Shown here: positions 7,427 through 15,319 of the stretch, piece by piece
Position numbering within the stretch: position 1 is the first letter of the stretch
How the letters are laid out: the number at the start of each line of letters is the position of its first letter
Assembly (NCBI GenBank): GCA_937886325.1
Contig: CALABV010000174.1
Location: 11,162-75,161 of the forward strand
DNA: 64,000 nucleotides
DNA from: an uncultured Geobacter sp.
GTDB lineage: Bacteria; Desulfobacterota; Desulfuromonadia; Geobacterales; Geobacteraceae
Reading direction: 5' to 3'
Made by a program: the position numbers and the translations under genes
The notes under the pieces: generated by a model
Told to the model about the DNA's origin: nothing
What the model saw: the letters and a program-made list of their open reading frames with translations, nothing else
Databases searched by the model: none

Positions 7427-7915
7427 ATGAGTCTTATATCAAAATCACGAGTAAAATCCCCCTGGCTGATCCACTTCGATTGTGGCAGCTGCAATGGATG
7501 CGATATTGAAGTCCTGGCATGTCTGACCCCGGTGTATGACATCGAACGTTTCGGCATCATCAATGTCGGGAATCCCAAGCATGCCGATATCCTGGTGGTG
7601 ACCGGGACCGTCAATCACCGGAACAAGAAGGCCCTTAAGAATATCTATGACCAGATGCCCGAACCGAAAGTGGTCGTTGCAATCGGCGCGTGCGGCACCT
7701 CCGGGGGCGTTTTCCGGGAAGCCTACAACGTCGTCGGAGGTGTTGACAAGGTAATCCCGGTTGATGCCTATGTTTCGGGGTGCGCGCCCAAGCCGGAGGC
7801 CATAATTGACGGTGTGGTCATCGCGCTGGGCAAACTGGCGGAAAAAGGAAAGAAGGTCGATCAGGGTATCTTCGAACGGCTGGAAAAGACCCAGTCGGCC
7901 ATAAAGGCACGATAG
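7427..7915 (+). CDS. echC: Ech hydrogenase small subunit EchC (NuoB-like)
   Basis: The ATG at 7427 is preferred over an in-frame TTG at 7403, because AAAGAGG sits 9 bases before it. The 162 residues carry the proximal [4Fe-4S] motif C19-G-S-C22-N-G-C25 and later cysteines in IGACGTSGG and VSGCAPKPEAI, as in NuoB and [NiFe]-hydrogenase small subunits of group 4. It passes electrons between the NiFe site of EchE and the ferredoxin-like EchF. There is no Tat signal, as expected for a cytoplasm-facing enzyme. Confidence 0.94.
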   Translation: MSLISKSRVKSPWLIHFDCGSCNGCDIEVLACLTPVYDIERFGIINVGNPKHADILVVTGTVNHRNKKALKNIYDQMPEPKVVVAIGACGTSGGVFREAYNVVGGVDKVIPVDAYVSGCAPKPEAIIDGVVIALGKLAEKGKKVDQGIFERLEKTQSAIKAR

Positions 7916-7938
7916 CAAGAAACAAGGAGGCTTGTTCC

Positions 7939-8322
7939 ATGATAGATAGCGCGGTTGTCGTAACGGAAGAGAATACGGCGGAAATCCGGCCCGACGAGGT
8001 CATCACCCAGTCAAGGGCATTGAAGGACGAAGGATTCAGATTTGTTACCATGTCTTCTGCTGAGCTTGCGGAAAGCGTTTGCGTGCTCTATCACTTTGAC
8101 AAGGACCTGGAAATCAGGAATCTCAGGGTAGACGTTCCAAAGGGAAGCAAGATAGGGAGTATCGCAACGGTTTATTCCTGCGCCTTTCTCGTGGAAAATG
8201 AGATAAAAGAGCATTTCGGCGTGGATTTTGACGGCATCCCCCTGGATTTCCAGGGCATGATGTACAACGATGAAGAAGTTCAGAGAACACCCTTCTGCAA
8301 CATCGGTATCAAGAGGGTTTGA
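7939..8322 (+). CDS. echD: Ech hydrogenase subunit EchD (NuoC-like)
   Basis: A 127-residue soluble protein matching the NuoC/30-kDa family in its second half: LRVDVPKGSKIGSIATVYSCAFLVENEIKEHFGVDFDGIPLDF followed by TPFCN. The first 60 residues are less conserved, and it is shorter than complex I NuoC, as EchD proteins are. AAGGAGG lies about 10 bases before the ATG. It is the structural partner of EchE in the hydrophilic arm. Confidence 0.88.
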   Translation: MIDSAVVVTEENTAEIRPDEVITQSRALKDEGFRFVTMSSAELAESVCVLYHFDKDLEIRNLRVDVPKGSKIGSIATVYSCAFLVENEIKEHFGVDFDGIPLDFQGMMYNDEEVQRTPFCNIGIKRV

Positions 8323-8404
8323 GCGTGGGATGTCGTCACCAGGCACGGAAATGTGAGATAAGCAAAACTTCTGCGAGCTGATCAGGAATAGGAGGCATAC
8401 GCAC

Positions 8405-9481
8405 ATGGCAAAGACAGTACTACCTTTCGGGCCGCAGCATCCGGTTCTGCCGGAGCCGCTGCATTTGACCCTTGCGATCGAGGATGAAATTGTAAAAGAG
8501 GCGATTCCGAAGCTTGGCTACGTTCACCGTGGACTTGAGAAGCTTGCTGAGATCCGGGACCACAACCAGATGATATATATCGTGGAGCGGGTGTGCGGAA
8601 TCTGCAGTTGCATGCACGCCCTTTGCTATTGCCAGGGTATCGAGGCCTTGATGGGGCTGGAAGTCCCTGAAAGAGCCAGATATCTTCGAACGATCTGGTC
8701 GGAGATGCACAGGATTCACAGTCACCTTCTCTGGCTGGGTCTGTTTGCCGACGCTTTCGGGTTCGAGAGTCTGTTCATGCAGTTCTGGAGAATACGGGAG
8801 CGGGTCATGGATCTCCAGGAAGAAACCGCCGGAAATCGTGTTATTCTCTCAGTAAACCAGGTAGGTGGCGTGAGGAGGGATATTACAGCCGAATCCGCGC
8901 AATGGATACTTGAGACCCTGAAGCTTGCGGAAAAAGAACTTCTGCAGCTCAAGTCGACTATCCTGGATGACACAACCGTCAAGCTGAGAACTGTCGGCAA
9001 GGGTGTCCTGACAAAGGAAAAAGCCTATGAGTTGGGCGCAGCGGGCCCGACCTTGCGCGCAAGCGGGGTTGCGCAGGATATGAGGCAGACGGGGTATGCC
9101 GCGTATTCCGAGCTGGATTTCGCGCCGATCGTTGAAACGGACGGAGACTGCTATGCACGCACTGTTGTCAGGTTTAAAGAGGCTCTGCAGGCTATTGATC
9201 TGATTCGTCAGTGTTTCGCTAAGATCCCGCAAGGTGAATTGTCGGTAAAGCCGAAAGGACTCCCCACCGGAGAGGTGGTCTCCCGCGTTGAACAACCTCG
9301 CGGAGAGGTTCTCTACTATCTCAGGGGTTCGGGCAAGAAGTTCCTGGAAAGGGTCAGGATCCGCACGCCGACGTTCGCGAACATTCCCCCTCTCCTCGAT
9401 ATGCTGCCGGGGTGCGATCTTGCGGACGTCCCGGTCCTGATTCTGACCATAGACCCCTGCATAAGCTGCACGGAACGCTAA
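8405..9481 (+). CDS. echE: Ech hydrogenase large subunit EchE, NiFe active site (NuoD-like)
   Basis: 358 residues of the group 4 [NiFe]-hydrogenase large subunit family; it catalyses 2H+ + 2e- to H2 reversibly. Both nickel-binding motifs are present: RVCGICS with C64 and C67, and DPCISCTER at the very C-terminus with C352 and C355. The protein ends at the arginine of that last motif, so there is no C-terminal extension for a maturation protease to remove. The start follows GGAGG. The HypA and HypB proteins encoded downstream would insert nickel into this subunit. Confidence 0.95.
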   Translation: MAKTVLPFGPQHPVLPEPLHLTLAIEDEIVKEAIPKLGYVHRGLEKLAEIRDHNQMIYIVERVCGICSCMHALCYCQGIEALMGLEVPERARYLRTIWSEMHRIHSHLLWLGLFADAFGFESLFMQFWRIRERVMDLQEETAGNRVILSVNQVGGVRRDITAESAQWILETLKLAEKELLQLKSTILDDTTVKLRTVGKGVLTKEKAYELGAAGPTLRASGVAQDMRQTGYAAYSELDFAPIVETDGDCYARTVVRFKEALQAIDLIRQCFAKIPQGELSVKPKGLPTGEVVSRVEQPRGEVLYYLRGSGKKFLERVRIRTPTFANIPPLLDMLPGCDLADVPVLILTIDPCISCTER

Positions 9482-9499
9482 TCAACGGGAGAGCGCACC

Positions 9500-9859
9500 A
9501 TGTTCATGACGAAAACAATATTGAAAAATCTGCTGACGAAATATGCAACCCGTTTGTATCCTTTTCAGAAAAGGGAGCCCTTCAAGCATTCAAAGGGAGA
9601 GCTGAAGATAGTGATGGAGAAATGCATCCTGTGCGGAGTTTGCCAGATGAGGTGCCCGTCACAGTGCATATCGGTTGACAAACAGGCGAAAACATGGAAA
9701 GTGGACCCATTTGCCTGCGTCTATTGTGGTGTCTGTGTCGATGCCTGTCCGGTCAAATGCCTGTACCAGGAAAGCCTGTACAGGACCCCGCTTGCCGAGA
9801 AGGACATGGTAGTGCACGTACAGCAGCCAAAGGAAGCCGCTGAACCCGCGGCAACCTGA
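9500..9859 (+). CDS. echF: Ech hydrogenase ferredoxin subunit EchF (NuoI-like)
   Basis: 119 residues with two [4Fe-4S] motifs, CILCGVCQMRCP (from C42) and CVYCGVCVDACPVKC. This is the polyferredoxin-like subunit that exchanges electrons with soluble ferredoxin. It follows echE after an 18-base gap, and a second ATG two codons later could also serve as start. The order echABCDEF is the same as in the classical methanogen ech operon. Confidence 0.93.
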   Translation: MFMTKTILKNLLTKYATRLYPFQKREPFKHSKGELKIVMEKCILCGVCQMRCPSQCISVDKQAKTWKVDPFACVYCGVCVDACPVKCLYQESLYRTPLAEKDMVVHVQQPKEAAEPAAT

Positions 9860-9911
9860 TTGGATTCCAGGCTGGTACTGTTTTCAAGCAAATAGGTTTT
9901 AAAGGTGAAAA

Positions 9912-10264
9912 ATGCATGAATTGTCGGTTACGGAAGGATTGATCCAGGTCGTCACCGAAGAGGTTAAAAAAAAAACCTTCCCAAGGTGACGGCCATTAAC
10001 CTTGTCATCGGGGATTTGACCAGCATCGTGGATGATTCGGTTCAATTCTATTTCTCTATCATGACCAAGGGCACTGTCCTGGAGGATGCGGTCCTTTTGT
10101 TCAAAAGGGTTGCACCCGAATTTGTCTGCACATCATGCGGTCATGTCTTTACAGGTCGTTCCATCGGTATTCTTTGCCCGGGATGCGGCGGGAAGAGCAT
10201 AATCGCCGACAAAGGCCAGGAATTCTACATCGAGAGCATAGAGGTTGATGATGGCGCGGATTGA
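9912..10264 (+). CDS. hypA: Hydrogenase nickel chaperone HypA, interrupted by a -1 frameshift at an A10 run
   Basis: The ATG at 9912 (AAAGGTG upstream) begins MHELSVTEGLIQVVTEEVKKK, the canonical HypA N-terminus including the nickel-binding MHE. A run of ten A (9966-9975) follows and this frame then stops at TGA 9987-9989. The rest of HypA continues in the -1 frame: VTAINLVIGDLTSIVDDSVQFYF, then the zinc site CTSCGHVF with CPGCGG. One fewer base of slippage, or one extra A, restores a full protein of about 117 residues. The frame could be repaired by transcriptional or ribosomal slippage at the A run, be a true mutation, or be a sequencing error. It overlaps hypB. Confidence 0.85.
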
Positions 10265-10937
10265 GATACGGAGAAATATCCTTGAGGCAAACGACAATCT
10301 TGCCCGACGGAACCGGGATTTTTTCGCCGGCAACGACGTTCTGGTCGTGAATATCATGGCCGCGCCGGGCGCCGGGAAGACCAGCACAATCCTCAAGACG
10401 ATCGAATACCTGGGGGATCGGTATGCGTTTGCCGTGATCGAAGGCGACATGGCTTCCAGAATTGACGCCGATGTAATGGCGGCAAAAGGGATTCCGGTCG
10501 AACAGATCAACACCGGCAACATGTGTCATCTTGATGCCAACATGATCGGACAGGCTGCCGTCAAATTCACCTATGATCGCCCGACGCTACTATTAATAGA
10601 AAATGTGGGCAATCTTGTGTGCCCTTCCGAGTTCTCCCTGGGTGAAGACCTGAATATAGTCATAGCCAGCACGACCGAAGGTCATGACAAACCGTACAAA
10701 TACCCATCTATCTATCTGAGGGCTGATGCGGTGCTTATCAACAAGACGGACCTCATGGCGGCAATGGAGTTCGACAGAAAGATGTTCTGCGACGGCGTTG
10801 CCGCTGTCAAGCCAATGCCGCCTTTATTCGAGATTTCCTGCAGAAACGGCAGCGGCCTGTCCGAGTGGGTAGAATGGCTGTCCGGTCAGTGCGAGCGCAA
10901 ATTCGGCCGGGACCTCGGAAAATCGGCTGAAAGATAA
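10251..10937 (+). CDS. hypB: Hydrogenase nickel incorporation GTPase HypB
   Basis: A GTPase that works with HypA to deliver nickel to the hydrogenase large subunit. Motifs are the P-loop NIMAAPGAGKTS (about residues 30-41), EGDMASRIDAD, the metal-site region NTGNMCHLDANM, IENVGNLVCPS, and NKTD for guanine recognition. The usual His-rich N-terminal stretch is absent. ATG 10251 is chosen for its spacing from GAGG; ATG 10248 and TTG 10245 are also possible. It overlaps the end of hypA by 14 bases. HypC, D, E and F are not in the window. Confidence 0.93.
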   Translation: MARIEIRRNILEANDNLARRNRDFFAGNDVLVVNIMAAPGAGKTSTILKTIEYLGDRYAFAVIEGDMASRIDADVMAAKGIPVEQINTGNMCHLDANMIGQAAVKFTYDRPTLLLIENVGNLVCPSEFSLGEDLNIVIASTTEGHDKPYKYPSIYLRADAVLINKTDLMAAMEFDRKMFCDGVAAVKPMPPLFEISCRNGSGLSEWVEWLSGQCERKFGRDLGKSAER

Positions 10938-10946
10938 TCAAAAACC

Positions 10947-10975
10947 TTGACACGGCAAGACTCATTTCCTATCAT
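10947..10975 (+). promoter_or_regulatory. Promoter of tRNA-Met
   Basis: TTGACA at 10947-10952, a 17-base spacer and TATCAT at 10970-10975, 16 bases before the mature tRNA. Confidence 0.75.
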
Positions 10976-10990
10976 GGAAATTCACTTTGC

Positions 10991-11067
10991 GGGCCTATAG
11001 CTCAGCTGGCTAGAGCTACCGGCTCATAACCGGTAGGTCCCAGGTTCGAATCCTGGTGGGCCCACCA
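10991..11067 (+). tRNA. tRNA-Met (anticodon CAT), probably elongator
   Basis: 77 bases including an encoded CCA. The acceptor arms GGGCCTA / TGGGCCC pair with one G-T. The D arm contains AGCTCAGCTGGCTAGAGC, the anticodon stem ACCGG/CCGGT encloses CTCATAA, and the T arm is CCAGGTTCGAATCCTGG. CAT tRNAs can be initiator, elongator or lysidine-modified Ile. The fully paired first acceptor position argues against initiator; elongator Met is the best guess. Confidence 0.93.
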
Positions 11068-11139
11068 ACCTGATCCATGGGATGATTGGGGATGCCTGTA
11101 CGGTGCCAAGGTAGAAAAAATAGCGACTCGAAAGAGGAG

Positions 11140-11177
11140 AAAAGAGTGCAATCCATCAAGATTGCACTCTTTTCTTT
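11140..11177 (+). terminator. Terminator after tRNA-Met
   Basis: A perfect 13-bp stem AAAAGAGTGCAAT / ATTGCACTCTTTT (11140-11152 and 11161-11173) followed by CTTTT. It lies immediately upstream of the next gene. Confidence 0.8.
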
Positions 11178-11188
11178 TGGCTGGGAAC

Positions 11189-12304
11189 ATGAACCCCAGA
11201 ATTACAGATATTGTTGAAATAATTAATAGAATAGCCCCATTCCGGCTTGCTGAGGAGTGGGACAACGTCGGCCTGCAGGTGGGTGACCCCAACGCGACGG
11301 CAGCAAAGATCATGGTTGCTCTCGACGCCGGAAAAGAGGCCATTGATGCCGCGGTAGACAGCGGTTGCCGGCTCCTTGTCACCCACCACCCGCTCATGCT
11401 TCGCCCTCAAAAAAAGATTGACCTCAGTGAACCCTCCGGCGCCCTCATCGGCAAGGCGTTGCAACACTCCCTGAATATCGTTTCCCTTCATACAAATTTC
11501 GATATCGCCCCTGGCGGCGTCAATGACCTTCTTGCCGCGCGACTGGGACTCGTTTCCACGACTCCACTTTCCGTCACAAGCGTTGATGGATTGGTCAAGC
11601 TTGCCGTTTTTGTGCCGAAAGGGCATGAGGAAAAGGTCATGCAGGCCCTTTTTCAGTTCAGCGGATTCATCGGCAACTACAGTGAATGTTCTTTTCAGGT
11701 CCCTGGCACGGGCACGTTCAAACCCCTCGCCGGCGCCGCGCCGTTCCTTGGCTCAATCGGTACGCGTGAATATGCGGAGGAGACGCGGATTGAGGTCCTG
11801 CTCCGGGCCGAAGACGCTGCTGCCGCCCGCGCTGCCCTGTTGGCCGCCCATCCCTATGAGGAGCCGGCGTTTGACCTGTACCCCCTGATGAACGAGGGTC
11901 GGCGGGAAGGGCTCGGCAGGATCGGGGAACTGCCGTCCGCGGTTTCGCTGGAATGCCTGGTCGCCCGTCTCAAAGGGGAGTTTTCTCTTGAGGGTGTGCG
12001 CTATGTAGGTGAAGGGAGCCGGAGTGTTCGGAAAATTGCGCTGTGCGGCGGCAGCGGTTCCTCGCTTTTGAGGGATGCTCATCGCCAAGGGGCTGACGTT
12101 CTGGTGACCGGTGACGTGAAATACCATGAGGCGCGTGAGGCGCAGATGCTTGGTTTGTGTTTGATTGATTTGGGGCACTTTGCTTCGGAAATTCTCATGG
12201 TGGATGGATTTATTGCGCGGTTGGAAGTAGAGTTGCGCGTGCGCGGGTTGACCGCGGAACTGATAGCGTGCAAGGAAGAACGGGACCCGTATCGGTACCG
12301 GTAA
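11189..12304 (+). CDS. Nif3-family dinuclear metal-centre protein (YbgI/YqfO type)
   Basis: 371 residues from the ATG at 11189; an in-frame TTG at 11162 lies inside the terminator stem. The N- and C-terminal halves carry the metal-ligand motifs of this family: TDIVEIINRIAPFRLAEEWDNVGLQVGD, VTHHPLML, HTNFDIAPGG, and near the end LVTGDVKYHEAREA with DLGHFASE. A central insertion of about 100 residues (PEKLNV-like VFVPKGHEEKVMQALF ... YPL) is the PII/CutA-like domain found in YqfO. The family is annotated as GTP cyclohydrolase 1 type 2 or as a metal-binding protein; the true role is unsettled. It is probably transcribed with the zinc-ribbon gene downstream. Confidence 0.9.
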   Translation: MNPRITDIVEIINRIAPFRLAEEWDNVGLQVGDPNATAAKIMVALDAGKEAIDAAVDSGCRLLVTHHPLMLRPQKKIDLSEPSGALIGKALQHSLNIVSLHTNFDIAPGGVNDLLAARLGLVSTTPLSVTSVDGLVKLAVFVPKGHEEKVMQALFQFSGFIGNYSECSFQVPGTGTFKPLAGAAPFLGSIGTREYAEETRIEVLLRAEDAAAARAALLAAHPYEEPAFDLYPLMNEGRREGLGRIGELPSAVSLECLVARLKGEFSLEGVRYVGEGSRSVRKIALCGGSGSSLLRDAHRQGADVLVTGDVKYHEAREAQMLGLCLIDLGHFASEILMVDGFIARLEVELRVRGLTAELIACKEERDPYRYR

Positions 12305-12361
12305 TCCCGAGAAGACACATTTCAGAGTTCTGTACCGTGAAGGAGAAACAGGAGGTAGGTT

Positions 12362-13087
12362 TTGGGCAAAAACGTAAAAGTGCTGGCGCAGTTGCAGGAG
12401 ATCGATCTGAAGATAGACTCCGCGCGCGGTGAGAAGCAGTCCTTTCAGGAAGGCATTTCCGCTCTGGAAACAAAGGTTGAGGAAATGCGGCAGGATATTG
12501 CCTGTCAGACTGCCGAACTGGAGGCTGTGGAAGGAGAAAAGAGGGCTCTTGAAGAGAATATCGCCGCGGAAACGGATGCTATAGCAAGATCCGAGACCCG
12601 GTTGCGCGATATCAAGACCCAAAAGGAATACCAGGCCGTATCAAAGGAGATAGCCGCGGCAAAAAAGGTGAAAAGCGAAGTCGAAGAGCAGATACTCCAG
12701 ATAATCACGCGGAGTGATGCCCTGAAGGCTGCAATTAGCGACAGAGAACGGGAGTTACAGGAACTTGAGACAGCATCGGGCGGTCAGAAGGGTGAGTTGC
12801 TCGCCCGCATCGAGAAGCTCGATGCGATTATTGACGAGAATCTTGCATCCCGAGAGGCGACCGCTCAGGCGATTTCCCCATCCATGATAAAGAAATACAC
12901 GATGCTGCGCGAGAGGCGTCAGGGAGTCGCCATTGTCGAGGCGAGAAACGGTTCATGCCTTGGGTGCAATATGAACCTTCCGCCGCAGGTTTTCAACAGC
13001 CTGTTCAAGATAGACAGCCTGGTTGCCTGTCCGCACTGCCAGCGATTGCTTTTCCTTCGACCTGAAGGAGAAGACACGATACGCTGA
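12362..13087 (+). CDS. Coiled-coil protein with C-terminal C4 zinc ribbon
   Basis: 241 residues starting at TTG 12362 with AGGAGGT upstream. Residues about 5-170 are a long, charged coiled coil (QLQEIDLKIDSARGEKQSFQE, KEYQAVSKEIAAAKK). The C-terminus is a zinc ribbon with two CxxC pairs, SCLGCNMNLPP and ACPHCQRLL. This matches the widespread bacterial family of zinc-ribbon coiled-coil proteins next to Nif3-like genes. Function is unknown; the Nif3-like neighbour is conserved in many bacteria. Confidence 0.88.
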   Translation: MGKNVKVLAQLQEIDLKIDSARGEKQSFQEGISALETKVEEMRQDIACQTAELEAVEGEKRALEENIAAETDAIARSETRLRDIKTQKEYQAVSKEIAAAKKVKSEVEEQILQIITRSDALKAAISDRERELQELETASGGQKGELLARIEKLDAIIDENLASREATAQAISPSMIKKYTMLRERRQGVAIVEARNGSCLGCNMNLPPQVFNSLFKIDSLVACPHCQRLLFLRPEGEDTIR

Positions 13088-13173
13088 GTCGAAGAGATAT
13101 TCAAACTGGAAAATGAGTGACGGAAAGCATGCTGCCATCAGGGGCTTGCTTGCCGGTTTTTCATAGACATTTG

Positions 13174-13550
13174 CTTGGTCAAAGCAGGCCAGATGGTCGC
13201 TGCCCGTGTATCGGGGAGAGGAAAGTCCGGGCTCCGCAGGGCATGGTGCTGGATAACATCCAGCGGGGGTGACCCCAGGGAAAGTGCCACAGAGAGCAGA
13301 CCGCCCGCTACGGCGGGTAAGGGTGAAAGGGTGAGGTAAGAGCTTACCAGGCTCGATGGCGACATCGAGTGCTCGGTAAACCCCACCAGGAGCAAGGCCG
13401 AATAGGGAAGCGGTAAGGACTGCCCGTCCGAGCTTCCGGGTTGGCTGCTTGACACCGTCGGTAACGGCGGTGCTAGAGGAATGACCGTCGCCCGTTGCGG
13501 GGTAACCCGCCACGGGAACAGAACCCGGCTTATGGGCTGCTTTGACCAAG
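13174..13550 (+). ncRNA. rnpB: RNase P RNA (type A)
   Basis: About 377 bases. The first bases CTTGGTCAAAGCAGG pair with CCTGCTTTGACCAAG-like GGCTGCTTTGACCAAG at the 3' end to close P1. The universal core elements are present: GAGGAAAGTCCGGGCTCC near the 5' end, CAGGGAAAGTGCCACAGAGA, AAGGGTGAAAGGGTG, GGTAAACCCC, and ACAGAACCCGGCTTAT near the 3' end. It processes the 5' ends of tRNAs. Ends are set from the P1 pairing and may be a few bases off. Confidence 0.96.
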
Positions 13551-13587
13551 ACTGATTCGCCATGGTCCGCTGAGGACGGGAGAGTGT

Positions 13588-14133
13588 TTGACCGATCAAG
13601 AGATGTGGGACAATGCGGTCGCCGTTGTCAGGCGCGAATATACTGCCCTCCCCGTTGAGTTGAAGGCCGAGGTGGGGGCGACGGCTGATTTGATTCGACG
13701 CAAGAAAGAAGAAATATTTTCACTAACGGAGAATAAGGGCGCCCCGGAGCTCTGCGGGAACTGTGGTGGCGCCTGCTGCGCACGGGGAAAGTATCATTTT
13801 ACGGTGGTTGATCTGCTCGTATTCTTTTCCGGTAATGTAACGCTTTTCACACCGTCATTTCATGGAGATCTCTGTCCCTATATGGGGAATGGAAAGTGTC
13901 TCATGCCCCCCTCCTTCCGTCCCCTGACCTGTATTGTCTTTCACTGCGAGACTTTGGAGAACCTTTTGTCATCCGTGGAGCTCGAGCGCATGTATGCTCT
14001 TGAGCGCGGGTTGCGTGACCATTACGCGCATCTGGAGTCTTTGTTCGGCACACGCTTTACGCAAGGCCTGCTTCTGAATTATTCAGGGTATCTTCATGGG
14101 CGGCACAGCGGGATTCTGACTATAAACTGTTGA
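13588..14133 (+). CDS. YkgJ-family cysteine cluster protein
   Basis: 181 residues from TTG 13588 (GGGAG upstream; an ATG at 13603 is the alternative). The cysteine cluster CGNCGGACC at about residues 53-61, followed by LCPYMGNGKCLMPPSFRPLTC, is the pattern of the YkgJ/Fe-S cluster family (UPF0153), thought to bind zinc or iron. The first 45 residues are helical. It stands between rnpB and the small unknown gene. The biochemical role is not known. Confidence 0.8.
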   Translation: MTDQEMWDNAVAVVRREYTALPVELKAEVGATADLIRRKKEEIFSLTENKGAPELCGNCGGACCARGKYHFTVVDLLVFFSGNVTLFTPSFHGDLCPYMGNGKCLMPPSFRPLTCIVFHCETLENLLSSVELERMYALERGLRDHYAHLESLFGTRFTQGLLLNYSGYLHGRHSGILTINC

Positions 14134-14157
14134 AATATTCTTCCGGAGGGAGGGCTC

Positions 14158-14508
14158 ATGGCAACCTCGATATCTGATCTGGTTATTGTCTACATAGAGA
14201 ACAAGCCGTCTTTTTTTGCCCGAATTGAAGACATCAGGCCGGATGTGAAGCCCGGATGGTGGCAGGTTACCTTGCTTGTGCTGACGACCCCCCCGCAGGT
14301 CTTCACGTGGATACTGGAGGAGAGCCAGATAAATGGTGAGCCGTTCACGATGGGCGGGACCCCTGTTTTCATGGAAAAGGTGGTTTCTCCTGTTGTACGT
14401 GATGGTGCGCACGATTCGAAACTCCATCCAGAGGAAGACTCGGTGGGTGTCGAAAAAAAGGAGGGGGAGAAAGTCGTCTCCCTGCTTGATCGAAAAAAGA
14501 AACCATGA
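14158..14508 (+). CDS. Small conserved-looking protein of unknown function
   Basis: 116 residues with a strong ribosome site (GGAGGGAGGG). I do not recognise a family. The first 75 residues look like a folded beta-rich domain (DLVIVYIENKPSFFARIEDIRPDVKPGWWQVTLLVLTTPPQVFTWILEE is hydrophobic with two adjacent Trp). The tail from about residue 80 is charged and probably disordered, ending KKKP. No signal peptide or membrane helix. It follows the cysteine-cluster gene by 24 bases, so the two are probably co-transcribed. Confidence 0.7.
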   Translation: MATSISDLVIVYIENKPSFFARIEDIRPDVKPGWWQVTLLVLTTPPQVFTWILEESQINGEPFTMGGTPVFMEKVVSPVVRDGAHDSKLHPEEDSVGVEKKEGEKVVSLLDRKKKP

Positions 14509-14565
14509 CCGGGCTTTTGGCGCCGGACTCGGGAAGGCCGGGTCCGGTTTGAAAGGACCGCCCGG
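14509..14565 (+). terminator. Nested hairpin after the small gene, possible terminator
   Basis: CCGGGC (14509-14514) can pair with GCCCGG (14560-14565) around an inner CCGGAC/GTCCGG stem (14523-14528 and 14542-14547). The T-rich tail is poor (TTT after the inner stem), so termination is likely but not certain. The following 190 bases hold no recognisable gene. Confidence 0.45.
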
Positions 14566-14752
14566 CTGTTCCCTTTCTCTTGTGCGTCCGGCATGTGTAC
14601 TACCTTGAATATGTAAGAAATCTTTATTAAAGCGTGCTGCAATGACACTGTATGAAACCCTTTCGCGACAGAGCTCCCTTCCTTGCTCCGGAACGTCTGA
14701 TAACTCCCTGGAAAATCGCGGTAAAATTCTCTTTTTTCGCAATACTTTTGCC

Positions 14753-14781
14753 TTGACACACCCCTGCCCCTCTAGTATAGT
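14753..14781 (+). promoter_or_regulatory. Promoter of the dcw cluster (Pmra)
   Basis: TTGACA at 14753-14758 and TATAGT at 14776-14781 with a 17-base spacer, a near-consensus sigma-70 promoter 56 bases before the mraZ ATG. Confidence 0.85.
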
Positions 14782-14792
14782 TTTGCCCTAAA

Positions 14793-14818
14793 GTGGTAAA
14801 AAGTGGAAATATGTGGTA
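14793..14818 (+). promoter_or_regulatory. MraZ-box repeats (three direct repeats)
   Basis: GTGGTA, GTGGAA and GTGGTA start at 14793, 14803 and 14813, exactly 10 bases apart, between the promoter and mraZ. MraZ is known to repress its own operon by binding TGGG-type direct repeats with this period, so this is most likely its operator. Confidence 0.75.
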
Positions 14819-14836
14819 ACGGGTGCTGGAGGGGTA

Positions 14837-15319
14837 ATGTTTCGGGGGGTAACTTCGACCACCATCGATGCGAAAGGGAGAACGAGTCTTCCGTCCAAAT
14901 TCCGTGAAGTCCTTACGGAAAAATTTGGCGATGAACGGTTTTTTCTCACCAATTCGAACCCCGTAAGACTGGAAAACGGAGTTTCCTGCTTCGGTCTTGC
15001 CATCTATCCATACCGTGAATTTCTTGCCTTGGAGTCAAAGCTTGAGAGCGGGGCCGGCCTTGGCCTCTCCTCCGCGGAGCTTGCCGCCGTCATACGAAGA
15101 ATAATCGCCCCCGCCACGGAGTGTGCTCCCGACAAGCTCGGACGGATCCTGATCCCTCCCCAGCTCCGCAGGAATGCAGGGCTGGAGAGAGAGATAGTCT
15201 TCGCAGGGATGATGAAAAAGGCTGAAATCTGGAGCCTTGAGGAATGGGGCAAGGTGGAGCAGCAGGATATCCAGGTTTTCCCGTCCAATTCTCAGGCTCT
15301 CGCCGATTTGGGTCTGTAG
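14837..15319 (+). CDS. mraZ: Transcriptional regulator MraZ
   Basis: 160 residues from the ATG at 14837 (GGAGGGG upstream); an in-frame GTG at 14813 lies in the operator. It has two SpoVT/AbrB-like halves, each with the MraZ signature: [23 protein letters not shown] near the N-terminus and [19 protein letters not shown] in the second half. MraZ forms a ring-shaped oligomer and represses the dcw operon. It is the first gene of the cluster, and its stop overlaps the rsmH start. Confidence 0.95.
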   Translation: MFRGVTSTTIDAKGRTSLPSKFREVLTEKFGDERFFLTNSNPVRLENGVSCFGLAIYPYREFLALESKLESGAGLGLSSAELAAVIRRIIAPATECAPDKLGRILIPPQLRRNAGLEREIVFAGMMKKAEIWSLEEWGKVEQQDIQVFPSNSQALADLGL

